In this document: piece after piece, positions 15,979 through 24,955 of the stretch
Position numbering within the stretch: position 1 is the first letter of the stretch
Layout of the letters: each line of letters begins with the position of its first letter
Source: Arthrobacter sp. ISL-30
GTDB taxonomy: Bacteria; Actinomycetota; Actinomycetes; Actinomycetales; Micrococcaceae
DNA length: 56,778 nt
Direction: 5' to 3'
Assembly (NCBI RefSeq): GCF_018613855.1
Contig: NZ_JAGGPK010000001.1
Coordinates: forward strand, 1-56,778
Translations under genes and position numbers: made by a program
Notes under the pieces: generated by a model
Told to the model about the DNA's origin: nothing
Seen by the model: the letters and a program-made list of their open reading frames with translations, nothing else
The model's database searches: none

Positions 15979-17055
15979 TCAGAGGAAGCGGTCCAGCAGG
16001 CTCGCTTCCGCCATGCGGCTGAGGCCTTCACGAACCGTGCGGGCCCGCTGGTCTCCGATGCCATCCACTGTCATAAGGTCTTCAATGGTTGCTGCCATCA
16101 GGTTTTGGAGTCCGCCAAAGTGATCAACGAGGCGGTCGGCCACGGCCCTCGGCACGGATTTCAGCCCGGAAAGCAGCCGGTAGCCGCGAGGCTGCACAAC
16201 GGCGTCGAGCGTTTCCACCCCTCCCGCGAAGCCGATGATCCCTGCGATCTTGCTGAGGTCGATCAGTTCCGTGGGGCCGAGGTTCAGCAGCGCCTGAACA
16301 GCCTCTTCGATTTGTTCAGGCGTGGCATCGGGGCCGGCGTAGTCGCGAATGATGACGTCGCTGCCAGGGCCGCGGCCCACGGTGAGTTCGTCGAGCTGGA
16401 GGGACAGGAGCCTGCCGTCCTCACCAAGCTCCAGGACGTATTGGGAGATCTCTTCGGAGATGCGGCGCACCATTTCCTGGCGCTGCAGCGTCACTGCCAC
16501 ATCCCGGACCGTGACCATGGCTTCGATTTCCAATGCCGACAATGAACTGGTTACCTGGTCCAGCCGCGCCCGATACCGCTCCAGCGTGGCCAGTGCCTGG
16601 TTGGCTCGCGCCAGCACCTTTTCCGAGCCCTCCAGCACGTGCCTGAGTCCATTCACGTAGAGGGCGATGATCTGCATGGACTGGCTGACGGAAATAACCG
16701 GAACTCCGGTCTGGATGGCAACACGTTCAGCCGTCCTGTGACGGGTACCCGATTCCTGCGTTTCGATACTGGAATCAGGCACAAGCTGGACAGCCGCGCG
16801 GACAATATTGCTGGCGTCCTTGTCGCAAATGATCGCGCCATCCATTTTGGCCAGTTCACGCAGCCGCGTCGGCGAGAATTCGATGCCGATGTCGAAGCCG
16901 CCTGAGCAGATGGAATCTATTGTCCTGTCGGACCCGAGGACGATTAGCGCTCCCGTACGTCCACGGAGGATGCGTTCCAGGCCATCGCGCAGGGCGGTCC
17001 CGGGAGCAACCCTTCCCAAAGTCGCCTTCAGCGATTCCTCGGGGCTCCGAGCCAT
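15979..17055 (-). CDS. disA: DNA integrity scanning diadenylate cyclase DisA
   Basis: A 358-residue enzyme that makes c-di-AMP from two ATP and scans DNA for branched structures. The DAC domain (1-140) contains DGA at 72-74 and RHR at 105-107 (GTRHRTAE), the catalytic signature. A helical linker and a C-terminal helix-hairpin-helix DNA-binding domain (VDGIGDQRARTVREGL) follow. The start at 17055 is preferred over the in-frame ATG 15 bases upstream because AAGGGA lies at proper spacing. It is downstream of radA on the same strand, as in other actinobacteria where the pair is linked. Confidence 0.96.
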   Translation of the reverse strand: MARSPEESLKATLGRVAPGTALRDGLERILRGRTGALIVLGSDRTIDSICSGGFDIGIEFSPTRLRELAKMDGAIICDKDASNIVRAAVQLVPDSSIETQESGTRHRTAERVAIQTGVPVISVSQSMQIIALYVNGLRHVLEGSEKVLARANQALATLERYRARLDQVTSSLSALEIEAMVTVRDVAVTLQRQEMVRRISEEISQYVLELGEDGRLLSLQLDELTVGRGPGSDVIIRDYAGPDATPEQIEEAVQALLNLGPTELIDLSKIAGIIGFAGGVETLDAVVQPRGYRLLSGLKSVPRAVADRLVDHFGGLQNLMAATIEDLMTVDGIGDQRARTVREGLSRMAEASLLDRFL

Positions 17056-17385
17056 AGCTTTTCCCTTCAAAGGTGCAAGCCGCAGCTCACAAACATGCCA
17101 ATTTCACTCTCCGACGCGCCTAGCCAAAATGCCCGGAAAGCGACAAGCACAATGATAAAGGCATTCGGACCCTTAACCGCACCAGCAAGCCCCAAAGTGG
17201 TCCAAAGCTATGCTCTGCCGAGGCTGCAAAAAGACCCGTTTGGTGACCGGTTGAAGGGGGCATTTTGGCTTCCGCCGTGCCGGCGAGGATACCTCGAAGC
17301 CCTGCCCAAGTGACTCGCAGTTGTGGTCGTTAAACGCGGGCATAACGACCACAACTGCGACCTAGTTGGTAGTCTGGGCACCTGC
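17056..17385. other. Intergenic region between radA and disA
   Basis: 330 bases with no coding frame I can support. It holds the long hairpin element at 17315-17360, just after the radA stop, and the disA promoter and Shine-Dalgarno near 17060. The rest shows no recognisable structure. Confidence 0.6.
17315..17360. repeat. Dispersed palindromic element, copy A (also radA terminator candidate)
   Basis: A perfect 18-base inverted repeat (left arm TCGCAGTTGTGGTCGTTA at 17315-17332, right arm 17343-17360) with a 10-base loop. It lies 26 bases beyond the radA stop. The core GTGGTCGTTA / TAACGACCAC recurs at 24478-24507, and a single arm at 56614-56632. There is no long T-tract, so it is more REP-like than a classical terminator. 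Confidence 0.85.
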
Positions 17386-18759
17386 TCAGGAGATCAGCAG
17401 ATCCAGTACTTCTGCGAGGTGTCCCACTTCCCGGACCTTGAATCCCTCCGGTACCGGCCCCGGACCGTTGGGGCTCGCCGGGACTACTGCATGGGTGAAG
17501 CCGAGACGCTGGGCTTCTTGGATGCGCTGGTTGATTCCGGGGACCGGACGTACTTCGCCTGCCAGTCCAACCTCCCCAAAGGCTATGAACCGCTCCGGCA
17601 GCGGCTTCTTCGCTTTCGCGGAAGCAACCGCCAGCGCGACCGCCAGATCCACCGCCGGCTCGCTGAGTTTGACCCCGCCCACTGTGGCCACGTACGAATC
17701 GTCCTTTTGCAGGATGCAGCCGGCCCTCTGCTGCAGGACCGCCAGCAGCATGGCCACACGGGAGCTTTCCAGGCCACTTGTGGCGCGGCGGGGCTGGGAG
17801 CTGGAGCTTTCGGCCAGCAATGACTGCACTTCCGCGAGGAGGGGCCGCCGGCCCTCCATTGTCACGGTGATGCAGGTTCCGGAGACCGGCTCCCTGGTCC
17901 GCGACACGAAAAGCCCGCTTGGATCGGCCAGGCCGATGATGCCGGTTTCGTTGAGGTCGAAGCAGCCGACGTCGTCGGTGGCACCGTAGCGGTTCTTGAC
18001 CGAGCGCAGCAGCCGCAGCCGGCTGTGGCGCTCGCCTTCGAACTGGCAGACGACGTCCACGAGGTGTTCCAGCAGCCGCGGCCCGGCAATAGACCCGTCC
18101 TTGGTCACGTGCCCCACCAGCAGTGTGGTCATATTCCGCCGCTTTGCCGCGGCAATGATGGATGCTGCCACCTCACGGACCTGGGAGACGCCGCCTGCGC
18201 TGCCCTCGACGTCGGCGCTGCTGAGGGTCTGCACGGAGTCCACCACCAGCAGGCGCGGCTCGAGTTTCTCCACTTGGCCGAGCGCCTGCCCCAGATCGGT
18301 TTCGGCCGACAGGTAGAGCGTGTGCGCGACGGCGTCGATCCGCTCGGCGCGCAGCTTCACTTGGGCGGCGGATTCCTCGCCGGTGACGTACAGGACATCC
18401 TGCCCCGTTCGCGCGAACTTGGCCGCGACGTCCAGTAGCAACGTGGATTTTCCGACGCCGGGCTCGCCTGCCAGGAGGATGACCGCCCCTGGCACGAGTC
18501 CTCCGCCCAGTACCCTGTCCAGTTCGTCGACGCCGGTGGGGAGGAAGGCTGCCGTGCTGCCATCCACTTCCGCAATCCGACGTGCCGGCTCAAGGACAGT
18601 GGTGGCCGCCGTCGTGCGCGCAATAGCGGTGCCGGTCTCCTCGACGGTGCCCCACGCCTGGCATTCGCCGCAGCGGCCCACCCACTTGACGGTGGTCCAG
18701 CCGCATTCGGCGCATTTATACGCAGGGGTTTTGGAAGCGCGAGCGGTCTTTGAAGCCAT
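17386..18759 (-). CDS. radA: DNA repair protein RadA (Sms)
   Basis: A 457-residue RecA-like helicase that helps process recombination intermediates. The N-terminal zinc finger uses Cys16, 19, 30 and 33. Walker A GEPGVGKS is at 98-105, the RadA-specific KNRYG at 255-259, and a C-terminal Lon-protease-like domain covers about 290-457. The frame is open further upstream, but ATG 18759 (MASKTARASK) gives the family length and has TACTGT seven bases before it, suggesting a leaderless start. It lies upstream of disA on the same strand. Confidence 0.96.
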   Translation of the reverse strand: MASKTARASKTPAYKCAECGWTTVKWVGRCGECQAWGTVEETGTAIARTTAATTVLEPARRIAEVDGSTAAFLPTGVDELDRVLGGGLVPGAVILLAGEPGVGKSTLLLDVAAKFARTGQDVLYVTGEESAAQVKLRAERIDAVAHTLYLSAETDLGQALGQVEKLEPRLLVVDSVQTLSSADVEGSAGGVSQVREVAASIIAAAKRRNMTTLLVGHVTKDGSIAGPRLLEHLVDVVCQFEGERHSRLRLLRSVKNRYGATDDVGCFDLNETGIIGLADPSGLFVSRTREPVSGTCITVTMEGRRPLLAEVQSLLAESSSSQPRRATSGLESSRVAMLLAVLQQRAGCILQKDDSYVATVGGVKLSEPAVDLAVALAVASAKAKKPLPERFIAFGEVGLAGEVRPVPGINQRIQEAQRLGFTHAVVPASPNGPGPVPEGFKVREVGHLAEVLDLLIS

Positions 18760-18766
18760 GCGACCA

Positions 18767-18772
18767 ACAGTA
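18767..18772 (-). promoter_or_regulatory. Probable -10 hexamer of the radA leaderless promoter
   Basis: TACTGT on the minus strand, seven bases before the radA ATG at 18759; no Shine-Dalgarno is visible. Confidence 0.45.
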
Positions 18773-18809
18773 GTGGGGGACACCGACACTCCGTGTCGAG
18801 CGTATCGCC

Positions 18810-18836
18810 GTCGAGCTTTCGATAGGCTCAACCACC
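18810..18836. repeat. Possible dispersed GGTGGTTGAGCC-type element
   Basis: The minus strand reads GGTGGTTGAGCCTATCGAAA followed by GCTCGAC. From memory, closely similar strings recur between genes in many Micrococcales genomes. Only one copy is seen in this window, so its repeat nature is inferred. Confidence 0.4.
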
Positions 18837-18844
18837 GGGCGGCG

Positions 18845-19972
18845 CTAGAGCGGCGGGAGCATGTCCCGGGCCTCGCGTGAGTCCATGCCACTCGCCTCAA
18901 GCAGGTCAACCATCAGCGGGCGGAAAAGCATCACGACAGTTTCGCCCTCGAGCTTCTGGACATCCAGCATTTTCGGATGGAGCCGGGAGGCAATTTCGAT
19001 GAGGTCCTGCCGCGCGCCACGCAAATGGGCGCGACGGGCGCCGTCGTGCAGTTCCGCGAGTCCAAGGGAGAGCTCGTCGACGGCGGCGGCCGTCTCCATC
19101 AAGACCTCCGAGATGCTGTCGATCGCCTCGTCAGACAGGGCGGTGTGGTTGATGGCGCTGGTCAGTCGCCGGGCGAAAACGCGGCTGTTACGGAGGGCGA
19201 GGTCGATGAACTCCAGCGATTGCTCAAGGCCGGCCAGCTCGTCCCGGTGACGGCGATATAGCGGTGCCAGGGTGGCCACCTCTCCGGATGCCCTGAGAGT
19301 TTGGCGCATGCGGTCCACAAGCGGCTGGCAGTTCCGTCCCCGGATCAGCGCGTGCCAGGCCTTGGTGGAATCGTTGTCCACCAGCCCGTCGGCGCACTCG
19401 CGCAGCACCTCGGCGAGTTCGTGCAGGATTTTCCGCACATCCTGGCGGGGCTCCCGGCGCGGATCCTTGGGCATGAGGATAGTGACGAGCAGGGCGAAGA
19501 TGCCCCCAACGACCGCATCCAGGCTTCGCGTGAACGGGCCGCCGGCAGGCGCCGGAAGGAGCACCACCAGGAGCGACTGCAGGCCGAGCTGGGTGGTGAA
19601 GATGGTGCCGCTGTCCAGGAAGCGGGCCACCAGGATGGAGAACAGGAGGACGACGGCGGCCTGCCAGATTCCGGCGCCGAGCCAGTGAAGCAGAAGATCG
19701 CCGATGACGATCCCGATTGTGCAGCCGAGACCCACCTCCATGACCCTCCGCAAGCGGGGATCGCGCGAGAATCCCAGGGCGATCAGTGATGAGGTGGCCG
19801 CAAAAAGCGGGCCGGTGTGCCCCAGGACGTATTCGGCGAAGGCATAGGCGCCGACGGCGCATGCCGTCATCTGGACGGCGGGGAGCAGTGAGTTCCTGCT
19901 GCGGGCGAGGCCTGTCTTGATACGGGTGCGGAGGAATCTTCTGCTTGCGGAAAGTCCCGTCACGGCGCCCAT
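18845..19972 (-). CDS. FUSC-family integral membrane protein (aromatic-acid-exporter-like)
   Basis: A 375-residue membrane protein. The N-terminal half has about five to six hydrophobic helices (roughly residues 30-165). The C-terminal half is a long, soluble, helical domain rich in Glu, Asp and Arg. This layout matches the FUSC/ArAE (YgaE-like, DUF939) group, members of which are linked to efflux of aromatic acids; the substrate is unknown here. A GTG at 19978 is also in frame, but ATG 19972 has TAGACT six bases upstream, fitting leaderless initiation. Confidence 0.8.
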   Translation of the reverse strand: MGAVTGLSASRRFLRTRIKTGLARSRNSLLPAVQMTACAVGAYAFAEYVLGHTGPLFAATSSLIALGFSRDPRLRRVMEVGLGCTIGIVIGDLLLHWLGAGIWQAAVVLLFSILVARFLDSGTIFTTQLGLQSLLVVLLPAPAGGPFTRSLDAVVGGIFALLVTILMPKDPRREPRQDVRKILHELAEVLRECADGLVDNDSTKAWHALIRGRNCQPLVDRMRQTLRASGEVATLAPLYRRHRDELAGLEQSLEFIDLALRNSRVFARRLTSAINHTALSDEAIDSISEVLMETAAAVDELSLGLAELHDGARRAHLRGARQDLIEIASRLHPKMLDVQKLEGETVVMLFRPLMVDLLEASGMDSREARDMLPPL

Positions 19973-19978
19973 CCCCAC

Positions 19979-19984
19979 AGTCTA
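19979..19984 (-). promoter_or_regulatory. Probable -10 hexamer of a leaderless promoter
   Basis: TAGACT on the minus strand, six bases before the ATG at 19972. The same hexamer serves the second hydrolase gene at 1916-1921. Confidence 0.45.
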
Positions 19985-20066
19985 TTTGTTTACACTGGAT
20001 CATCCGGCCGGTGGCAGGGCGCCTTTATTCCTGTGACGGATCTAACGCAATGCCGGGCGCGCACTT

Positions 20067-20132
20067 GTTAACCAATGGTCCGCCGCCGTTCATCTTCCGT
20101 TAACTTTTCACCCCAAGTCCCGTTACCTGCCG
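20067..20132 (+). promoter_or_regulatory. Candidate PhoP boxes upstream of pstS
   Basis: GTT(A/C)A-type half-sites recur at 20067 (GTTAACCAATG), 20088 (GTTCATCTTCC), 20099 (GTTAACTTTTC) and 20122 (GTTACCTGCC). The middle two are directly adjacent 11-base units, the arrangement of actinobacterial PHO boxes (consensus GTTCACC plus an A/T-rich tail). The first and last are spaced by about two helical turns from them. They lie 115-180 bases before the pstS start. Confidence 0.6.
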
Positions 20133-20245
20133 ACCTTAGTGTCGATCGAGGTACAAGAAGGCACGCAGTGCAAATATCAGCAGCTCGCAACCGCCGGCCT
20201 CTCCGTCCGGCACGCATCAGAGAATCCCTGGAAGGGGTATATCCA

Positions 20246-21361
20246 GTGAAGGCAACTCGCTTCGGCCGCAATACGGTCATCGCGGTCATCGCAGCCGGCG
20301 CCCTCGCGCTCACCGCCTGTGGCTCCGACAACCCGACCGGCACGTCCGGTGGCGCACAGACCGCAGGCACGAAGGTGACCGGCACTCTGACCGGCATCGG
20401 TTCTTCCGCCCAGGGCGCGGCAATGGACGCCTGGAAGACGGAATTCGCCAGCGCCAACCAGGGGGCCACCATCCAGTACTCTCCGGACGGCTCCGGTGCA
20501 GGCCGCAAGGCACTCCTGGACGGCTCCGCACAGTTCGGCGGCTCCGACGCCTACCTCAAGGACGAAGAGTTCGCGCAGTCCAAGCAGGTCTGCGGACCCG
20601 ACGGCGCCATCAACATCCCGGTCTACATCTCCCCGATCGCGGTAGCTTTCAACCTGCCCGAGATCAAGGAACTGAAGCTGGACGCACCCACAGTTGCCAA
20701 GATCTTCCGTGGCGAGATCGCCACGTGGAACGACCCCGCAATCGCCGCGCTGAACGAGGGCGTCTCCCTGCCCGATCTCAAAGTCACCCCGGTCAGCCGT
20801 TCGGATGACTCCGGCACCACCTCCAACTTCACCGACTACCTGGCCGCCGCCGCTCCCGAGGTCTGGACCGACAAGGCCGCCGGTGTCTGGCCCGCATCGC
20901 TGAAGGGCGAGAACGCCAAGGGAACCTCCGGCGTCGTGAAGACGGTTTCCGACACTCCTGGTGCCGTGACCTACGCGGACGACTCCGCCGTTTCCGGCAA
21001 GCTGGGCGTTGCACAGATCAAGGTAGGCGAGACCTTCACCAAGATCTCCGCCGAGGCTGCCGCCAAGGCCGTCGACGCCGGCAAGCCGGTTGAGGGCCGC
21101 GGTGCCAACGACCTCTCCATCAAGCTCGACCGCACGACGGCCGCAGAGGGCGCCTACCCGATCGTCCTGGTGTCCTTCCACATCGTCTGCAGCAACTACG
21201 ACAAGCAGGAGACTGTGGACCTGGTCAAGGCCTTCGAGAGCTACGTGGTCTCCGACGCTGGCCAGAAGGCCGCCGCTGACGCAGCAAAGTCGGCGCCGCT
21301 GTCCAAGGACCTGCAGGAGAAGACCAAGGCTGCCGTTGAATCCATCAAGGTGAAGTCCTAG
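20246..21361 (+). CDS. pstS: Phosphate-binding lipoprotein PstS
   Basis: A 371-residue periplasmic-type phosphate receptor of the Pst ABC importer, tethered to the membrane. The signal peptide ends in lipobox LALTAC with Cys25. Phosphate-binding segments typical of PstS are seen: GIGSSAQ, DGSGAGRKALLDG, GGSDAYL and RSDDSGTTSNF. The start GTG 20246 is preceded by GAAGGGG at proper distance; the longer open frame lacks a site and would bury the signal peptide. It is first in pstSCAB, behind putative PhoP boxes. Confidence 0.97.
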   Translation: MKATRFGRNTVIAVIAAGALALTACGSDNPTGTSGGAQTAGTKVTGTLTGIGSSAQGAAMDAWKTEFASANQGATIQYSPDGSGAGRKALLDGSAQFGGSDAYLKDEEFAQSKQVCGPDGAINIPVYISPIAVAFNLPEIKELKLDAPTVAKIFRGEIATWNDPAIAALNEGVSLPDLKVTPVSRSDDSGTTSNFTDYLAAAAPEVWTDKAAGVWPASLKGENAKGTSGVVKTVSDTPGAVTYADDSAVSGKLGVAQIKVGETFTKISAEAAAKAVDAGKPVEGRGANDLSIKLDRTTAAEGAYPIVLVSFHIVCSNYDKQETVDLVKAFESYVVSDAGQKAAADAAKSAPLSKDLQEKTKAAVESIKVKS

Positions 21362-21557
21362 GACTTTCCGACTCTCTAAAGGCATAGTGGAAGCAATAGC
21401 CGAACACTGAGGTTCCCTGTCCGCGCCGACTGGCCATCACCAGTCGGCGGGGCAGGGAATTAGCCATGTAACACTAGTTCTGCCGCTGTGATTGACGGAG
21501 AGATCCGAAGGAAACAGCCAGTTCCGCCATAACGTGATCGAATCCAGAGGATCGTTT

Positions 21558-22490
21558 GTGACCACCAACTCCCTGACAACCTCCCAGGGCGCGGGCCGCG
21601 CCGGGGACAAAGTCTTTTCCGGCGCCGCCCTCGCCGCAGGATGCCTGATCCTCGCAGTGCTGTTCGGCGTCGCCCTGTTCCTCGTGGTGCAGGCACTACC
21701 GGCCTTGGTCGCACAGCCAGAGCAGATCCAGGGCGGACAGGGCTTCTTCGCTTACATCTGGCCGATCGTCATCGGCACACTGATCGCGGCCATCATCGCG
21801 CTGGTCATTGCGACGCCCATATCGATCGGTGTGGCCCTGTTCATCTCGCACTTCGCGCCCCGCCAGCTGGCCTCCGGGCTCGGCTACGTGATCGACCTGC
21901 TGGCAGCTATTCCGTCCGTGGTCTATGGCGCCTGGGGGGCAGCCTTCCTCGCAAAGGAAATCTCGCCGGCTTATGGCTGGCTTGCCAACAACTTAGGCTG
22001 GATTCCCATCTTTCAGGGACCGGCGTCCGCAACCGGCAAGACCATCCTTACCGCAGGCATCGTCCTGTCCGTGATGGTGCTGCCCATCATCACCTCACTG
22101 TCCCGCGAGATCTTCCTCCAGACGCCGAAGCTGCACGAGGAAGCGGCCCTGGCGCTCGGGGCCACTCGCTGGGAGATGATCAAGATGGCAGTCCTGCCCT
22201 TCGCCCGTCCCGGAATCATCAGTGCCGTCATGCTGGGCCTTGGCCGGGCGCTCGGTGAAACCATGGCCGTTGCACTGGTCCTTTCTTCAGGCGTGCTCAC
22301 GGCCAGCCTCATCCAAAGCGGGAACCAGACCATCGCCGCCGAAATTGCCCTGAACTTCCCCGAGGCCGGCGGTCTCAAGGTGAACACGCTGATCGCAGCA
22401 GGCTTGGTGCTGTTCGTCATTACCCTGGCCGTCAACATGATCGCGCGCTGGATCATCACCCGGCACAAAGAATTCTCGGGAGCCAACTAA
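21558..22490 (+). CDS. pstC: Phosphate ABC transporter permease PstC
   Basis: A 310-residue membrane permease with about six helices. The ABC-permease EAA loop is seen in EEAALALGATRWEMIKMAVLPFARPGI. GTG 21558 is chosen over an upstream in-frame start because AGAGGA lies at the right distance and the protein then begins just before the first helix. The 196-base gap from pstS contains a short hairpin (CCGACTGGCC...GGCCAGTCGG style near 21425-21450), which may lower downstream expression relative to pstS. Confidence 0.95.
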   Translation: MTTNSLTTSQGAGRAGDKVFSGAALAAGCLILAVLFGVALFLVVQALPALVAQPEQIQGGQGFFAYIWPIVIGTLIAAIIALVIATPISIGVALFISHFAPRQLASGLGYVIDLLAAIPSVVYGAWGAAFLAKEISPAYGWLANNLGWIPIFQGPASATGKTILTAGIVLSVMVLPIITSLSREIFLQTPKLHEEAALALGATRWEMIKMAVLPFARPGIISAVMLGLGRALGETMAVALVLSSGVLTASLIQSGNQTIAAEIALNFPEAGGLKVNTLIAAGLVLFVITLAVNMIARWIITRHKEFSGAN

Positions 22491-23600
22491 ATGACCTCCA
22501 CCCTGACCCCGCCGCGCAAGCGCTCGGCGCTGACCAAGGGCCAGCTGCCCAAGTTCGCCCCGCTGGTGGTCGTGGCCGTGGCCTTGGTCCTGGCCGCGGC
22601 AATCCTCGCGTTGATCGGGTTCAACGCCCTCGGCTGGGGAATCCTTTCAGCGATCCTCTTCACGATCGGTCTCGTGACCTGGAGCGGCCTGGTCGAAGGC
22701 TCGCGCAAGGCCAAGGACAAACTGGCAACCTGCCTCGTCGTCGGCGCCTTTCTTGTGGCACTGCTGCCGTTGGTTTCCGTGATCTGGACCGTTCTGGTTA
22801 ACGGCATCCCCGGCCTCCTGACCCCGGGGTTCCTGACCACCTCCATGAACGGCGTCACCGGCACCACCGACAACAGGAGCGTCGAGGAAGGCACGCGCGT
22901 CCTGGGCGGCGTCTACCATGCGCTGCTGGGCACCATCCAGATCACCGTCCTGGCCACCGTCATTTCCGTGCCGGTCGGCCTTCTGACTGCGATCTACCTG
23001 GTGGAATACGGCAACGATCGTCCATTGGCACGCGCCATCACGTTCTTCGTGGATGTCATGACCGGCATCCCGTCCATCGTGGCCGGCCTCTTCGCCGCGG
23101 CGTTCTTCTTCGCCATTGTGGGGCCGGGCACGAAGACCGGCGCCGTCGCTGCCGTCGCGCTTTCCGTCCTTATGATCCCGGTGGTGGTCCGCTCCAGCGA
23201 GGAAATGCTGAAGATCGTGCCCAACGAACTGCGCGAAGCCTCCTACGCCCTGGGCGTCCGCAAGTGGCGGACCATCGTCAGGGTGGTCATTCCGACGGCG
23301 ATCTCCGGTATCGCATCGGGAGTCACCCTCGCGATCGCCCGAGTGATCGGCGAGACCGCCCCGATCCTGGTAACCGCCGGCTTCGCCACGAGCATCAACA
23401 ACAACGTCTTCAGCGGGTGGATGGCCTCCCTGCCCACGTTCATCTACACCCAGATCCTCAACCCGACGTCGCCGTCCAACCCTGACCCCTCCAACCAGCG
23501 GGCCTGGGGAGCGGCGCTGGTGTTGATCATCCTGGTGATGCTCCTGAACCTCGGCGCGCGCCTCATCGCCCGGGCCTTCGCACCGAAGGCCGGCCGATGA
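22491..23600 (+). CDS. pstA: Phosphate ABC transporter permease PstA
   Basis: A 369-residue partner permease, longer than typical PstA (about 280-300). It carries an N-terminal extension with two extra hydrophobic helices (about residues 22-70) before the conserved core. The EAA loop reads REASYALGVRKWRTIVRVVIPTAISGI. Its ATG begins directly after the pstC stop without its own ribosome site, so translation is presumably coupled. Confidence 0.95.
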   Translation: MTSTLTPPRKRSALTKGQLPKFAPLVVVAVALVLAAAILALIGFNALGWGILSAILFTIGLVTWSGLVEGSRKAKDKLATCLVVGAFLVALLPLVSVIWTVLVNGIPGLLTPGFLTTSMNGVTGTTDNRSVEEGTRVLGGVYHALLGTIQITVLATVISVPVGLLTAIYLVEYGNDRPLARAITFFVDVMTGIPSIVAGLFAAAFFFAIVGPGTKTGAVAAVALSVLMIPVVVRSSEEMLKIVPNELREASYALGVRKWRTIVRVVIPTAISGIASGVTLAIARVIGETAPILVTAGFATSINNNVFSGWMASLPTFIYTQILNPTSPSNPDPSNQRAWGAALVLIILVMLLNLGARLIARAFAPKAGR

Positions 23601-23660
23601 CTTCCCGGCCGGCACTTCGCCCTAAACTTGAATCCATCTCCAACGCAATGAAGGAACACC

Positions 23661-24440
23661 ATGTCTAAGCGCATCGACGTCAAGGACTTGAACGTCTACT
23701 ACGGCAACTTCCTGGCCGTCGAAGGCGTGAACATCAACATCGAAGCGAAGTCCGTTACGGCCTTCATCGGCCCTTCAGGCTGCGGCAAGTCCACCTTCCT
23801 GCGCACCCTCAACCGCATGCATGAGGTTCTTCCGGGCGCGCGAGTGGAGGGGGAGGTGCTGCTCGACGGCGACAACCTTTACGGGCCCGGCGTCGACCCC
23901 GTGACCGTACGCACCCAGGTGGGCATGGTATTCCAGCGGCCCAACCCGTTCCCCACGATGTCCATCCGCGACAATGTGCTGGCTGGCGTGAAGCTGAACA
24001 ACAAGAAGATCAGCAAGGGCGCAGCCGACGCCCTCGTGGAGCGTTCCCTTCGTGGGGCGAACCTGTGGAACGAGGTCAAGGACCGCCTCGAGAAGCCCGG
24101 TTCCGGACTTTCCGGCGGCCAGCAGCAGCGACTCTGTATCGCCCGTGCCATCGCAGTGGAGCCACAGGTGATCCTGATGGACGAGCCCTGCTCCGCCCTG
24201 GACCCCATTTCCACGCTGGCCATCGAGGACCTCATTAATGAGCTCAAGGACCAGTACACGGTAGTGATCGTCACCCACAACATGCAGCAGGCGGCCCGCG
24301 TCTCGGACAAGACGGCCTTCTTCAACATCGCGGGCACTGGCAAGCCGGGCAAGCTGATCGAATTCGGCGACACCCACACCATCTTCAGCAACCCGAGCGT
24401 GAAGGCCACTGAGGACTACGTCTCGGGCCGCTTCGGATAG
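23661..24440 (+). CDS. pstB: Phosphate ABC transporter ATP-binding protein PstB
   Basis: A 259-residue ATPase that powers PstCA. Walker A GPSGCGKS is at 37-44, the ABC signature LSGGQQQ at 150-156, and Walker B ILMDEP at 171-176. The Q-loop segment [12 protein letters not shown] is PstB-specific. A ribosome site GAAGGA precedes ATG 23661. It is last in the operon; phoU is not adjacent. A dispersed palindrome with T-tract follows 38 bases after the stop. Confidence 0.97.
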   Translation: MSKRIDVKDLNVYYGNFLAVEGVNINIEAKSVTAFIGPSGCGKSTFLRTLNRMHEVLPGARVEGEVLLDGDNLYGPGVDPVTVRTQVGMVFQRPNPFPTMSIRDNVLAGVKLNNKKISKGAADALVERSLRGANLWNEVKDRLEKPGSGLSGGQQQRLCIARAIAVEPQVILMDEPCSALDPISTLAIEDLINELKDQYTVVIVTHNMQQAARVSDKTAFFNIAGTGKPGKLIEFGDTHTIFSNPSVKATEDYVSGRFG

Positions 24441-24477
24441 CCCTTCCCTCAACCTTTTCCCCAACTAACTGGCATTT

Positions 24478-24511
24478 GTGGTCGTTATGAGCTCTCATAA
24501 CGACCACTTTT
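24478..24511. repeat. Dispersed palindromic element, copy B (probable terminator of pstB)
   Basis: Arms GTGGTCGTTATGAG (24478-24491) and CTCATAACGACCAC (24494-24507) form a 14-base-pair stem followed by TTTTGTT. The outer bases CTAAC/GTTAG can extend the pairing. It lies between convergent genes and shares its core with the element at 17315-17360. Confidence 0.85.
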
Positions 24512-24534
24512 GTTAGCTACTTGGGTGAGAGGGC

Positions 24535-24720
24535 CTAATACCCGACCTTGACTTCAATCTCTTCCGCCGGCAGCCCAAGGAACCCCGACGCCGCTTTCCT
24601 TATCGCGTCCGGAATGTCACTCAGATTGTGCACCTGGGTCACAAGGCCGGGCGCTTCATCGACAGTGAGGACGAGCTTCCCGTCGGTAGCATTCCTGATC
24701 CTCGCCGTCAGCTTGACCAC
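24535..24720 (-). CDS. HicB-like small protein (orphan antitoxin-type fold)
   Basis: A 61-residue protein whose pattern (ARIRNATDGKLVLTVDEAPGLVTQVHNLSDIPDAIRKA...) matches the HicB-type partial-RNase-H fold, in which the peptide reads G-L-x-T-Q before a helix. GTG 24720 is preferred: a GGAA lies upstream, and the longer frame to 24840 adds residues unlike the family. No HicA toxin-like gene is adjacent on either side, so it is either an orphan or a non-toxin-linked member. It converges with pstB. Confidence 0.6.
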   Translation of the reverse strand: MVKLTARIRNATDGKLVLTVDEAPGLVTQVHNLSDIPDAIRKAASGFLGLPAEEIEVKVGY

Positions 24721-24955
24721 TGGATTTCCTGACTGCGGATTATGGACATGGCGGGGCTCCCTGATTAGTCCTATGCGGGCCCGCCTGCTCAAGCCCCCAA
24801 AGCTGGCTCCCACCGTAACCCCTGCCCTCGCCGCGGACAAGGGTCCTTCGGCACGGCAGCCGGATGCATTTATCCACTCCCCTGACTAAATCCCTATAGG
24901 CTGTGAACTGCATCTCGCAGAGAGGTTCTGTGGGGAGCTACCGAACGGGGCAGAG

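Noticed and set aside
20177..21385. 402-codon open frame antisense to pstS
   Set aside because: Gly/Asp/Val/Leu-rich antisense shadow overlapping a clear lipoprotein gene.
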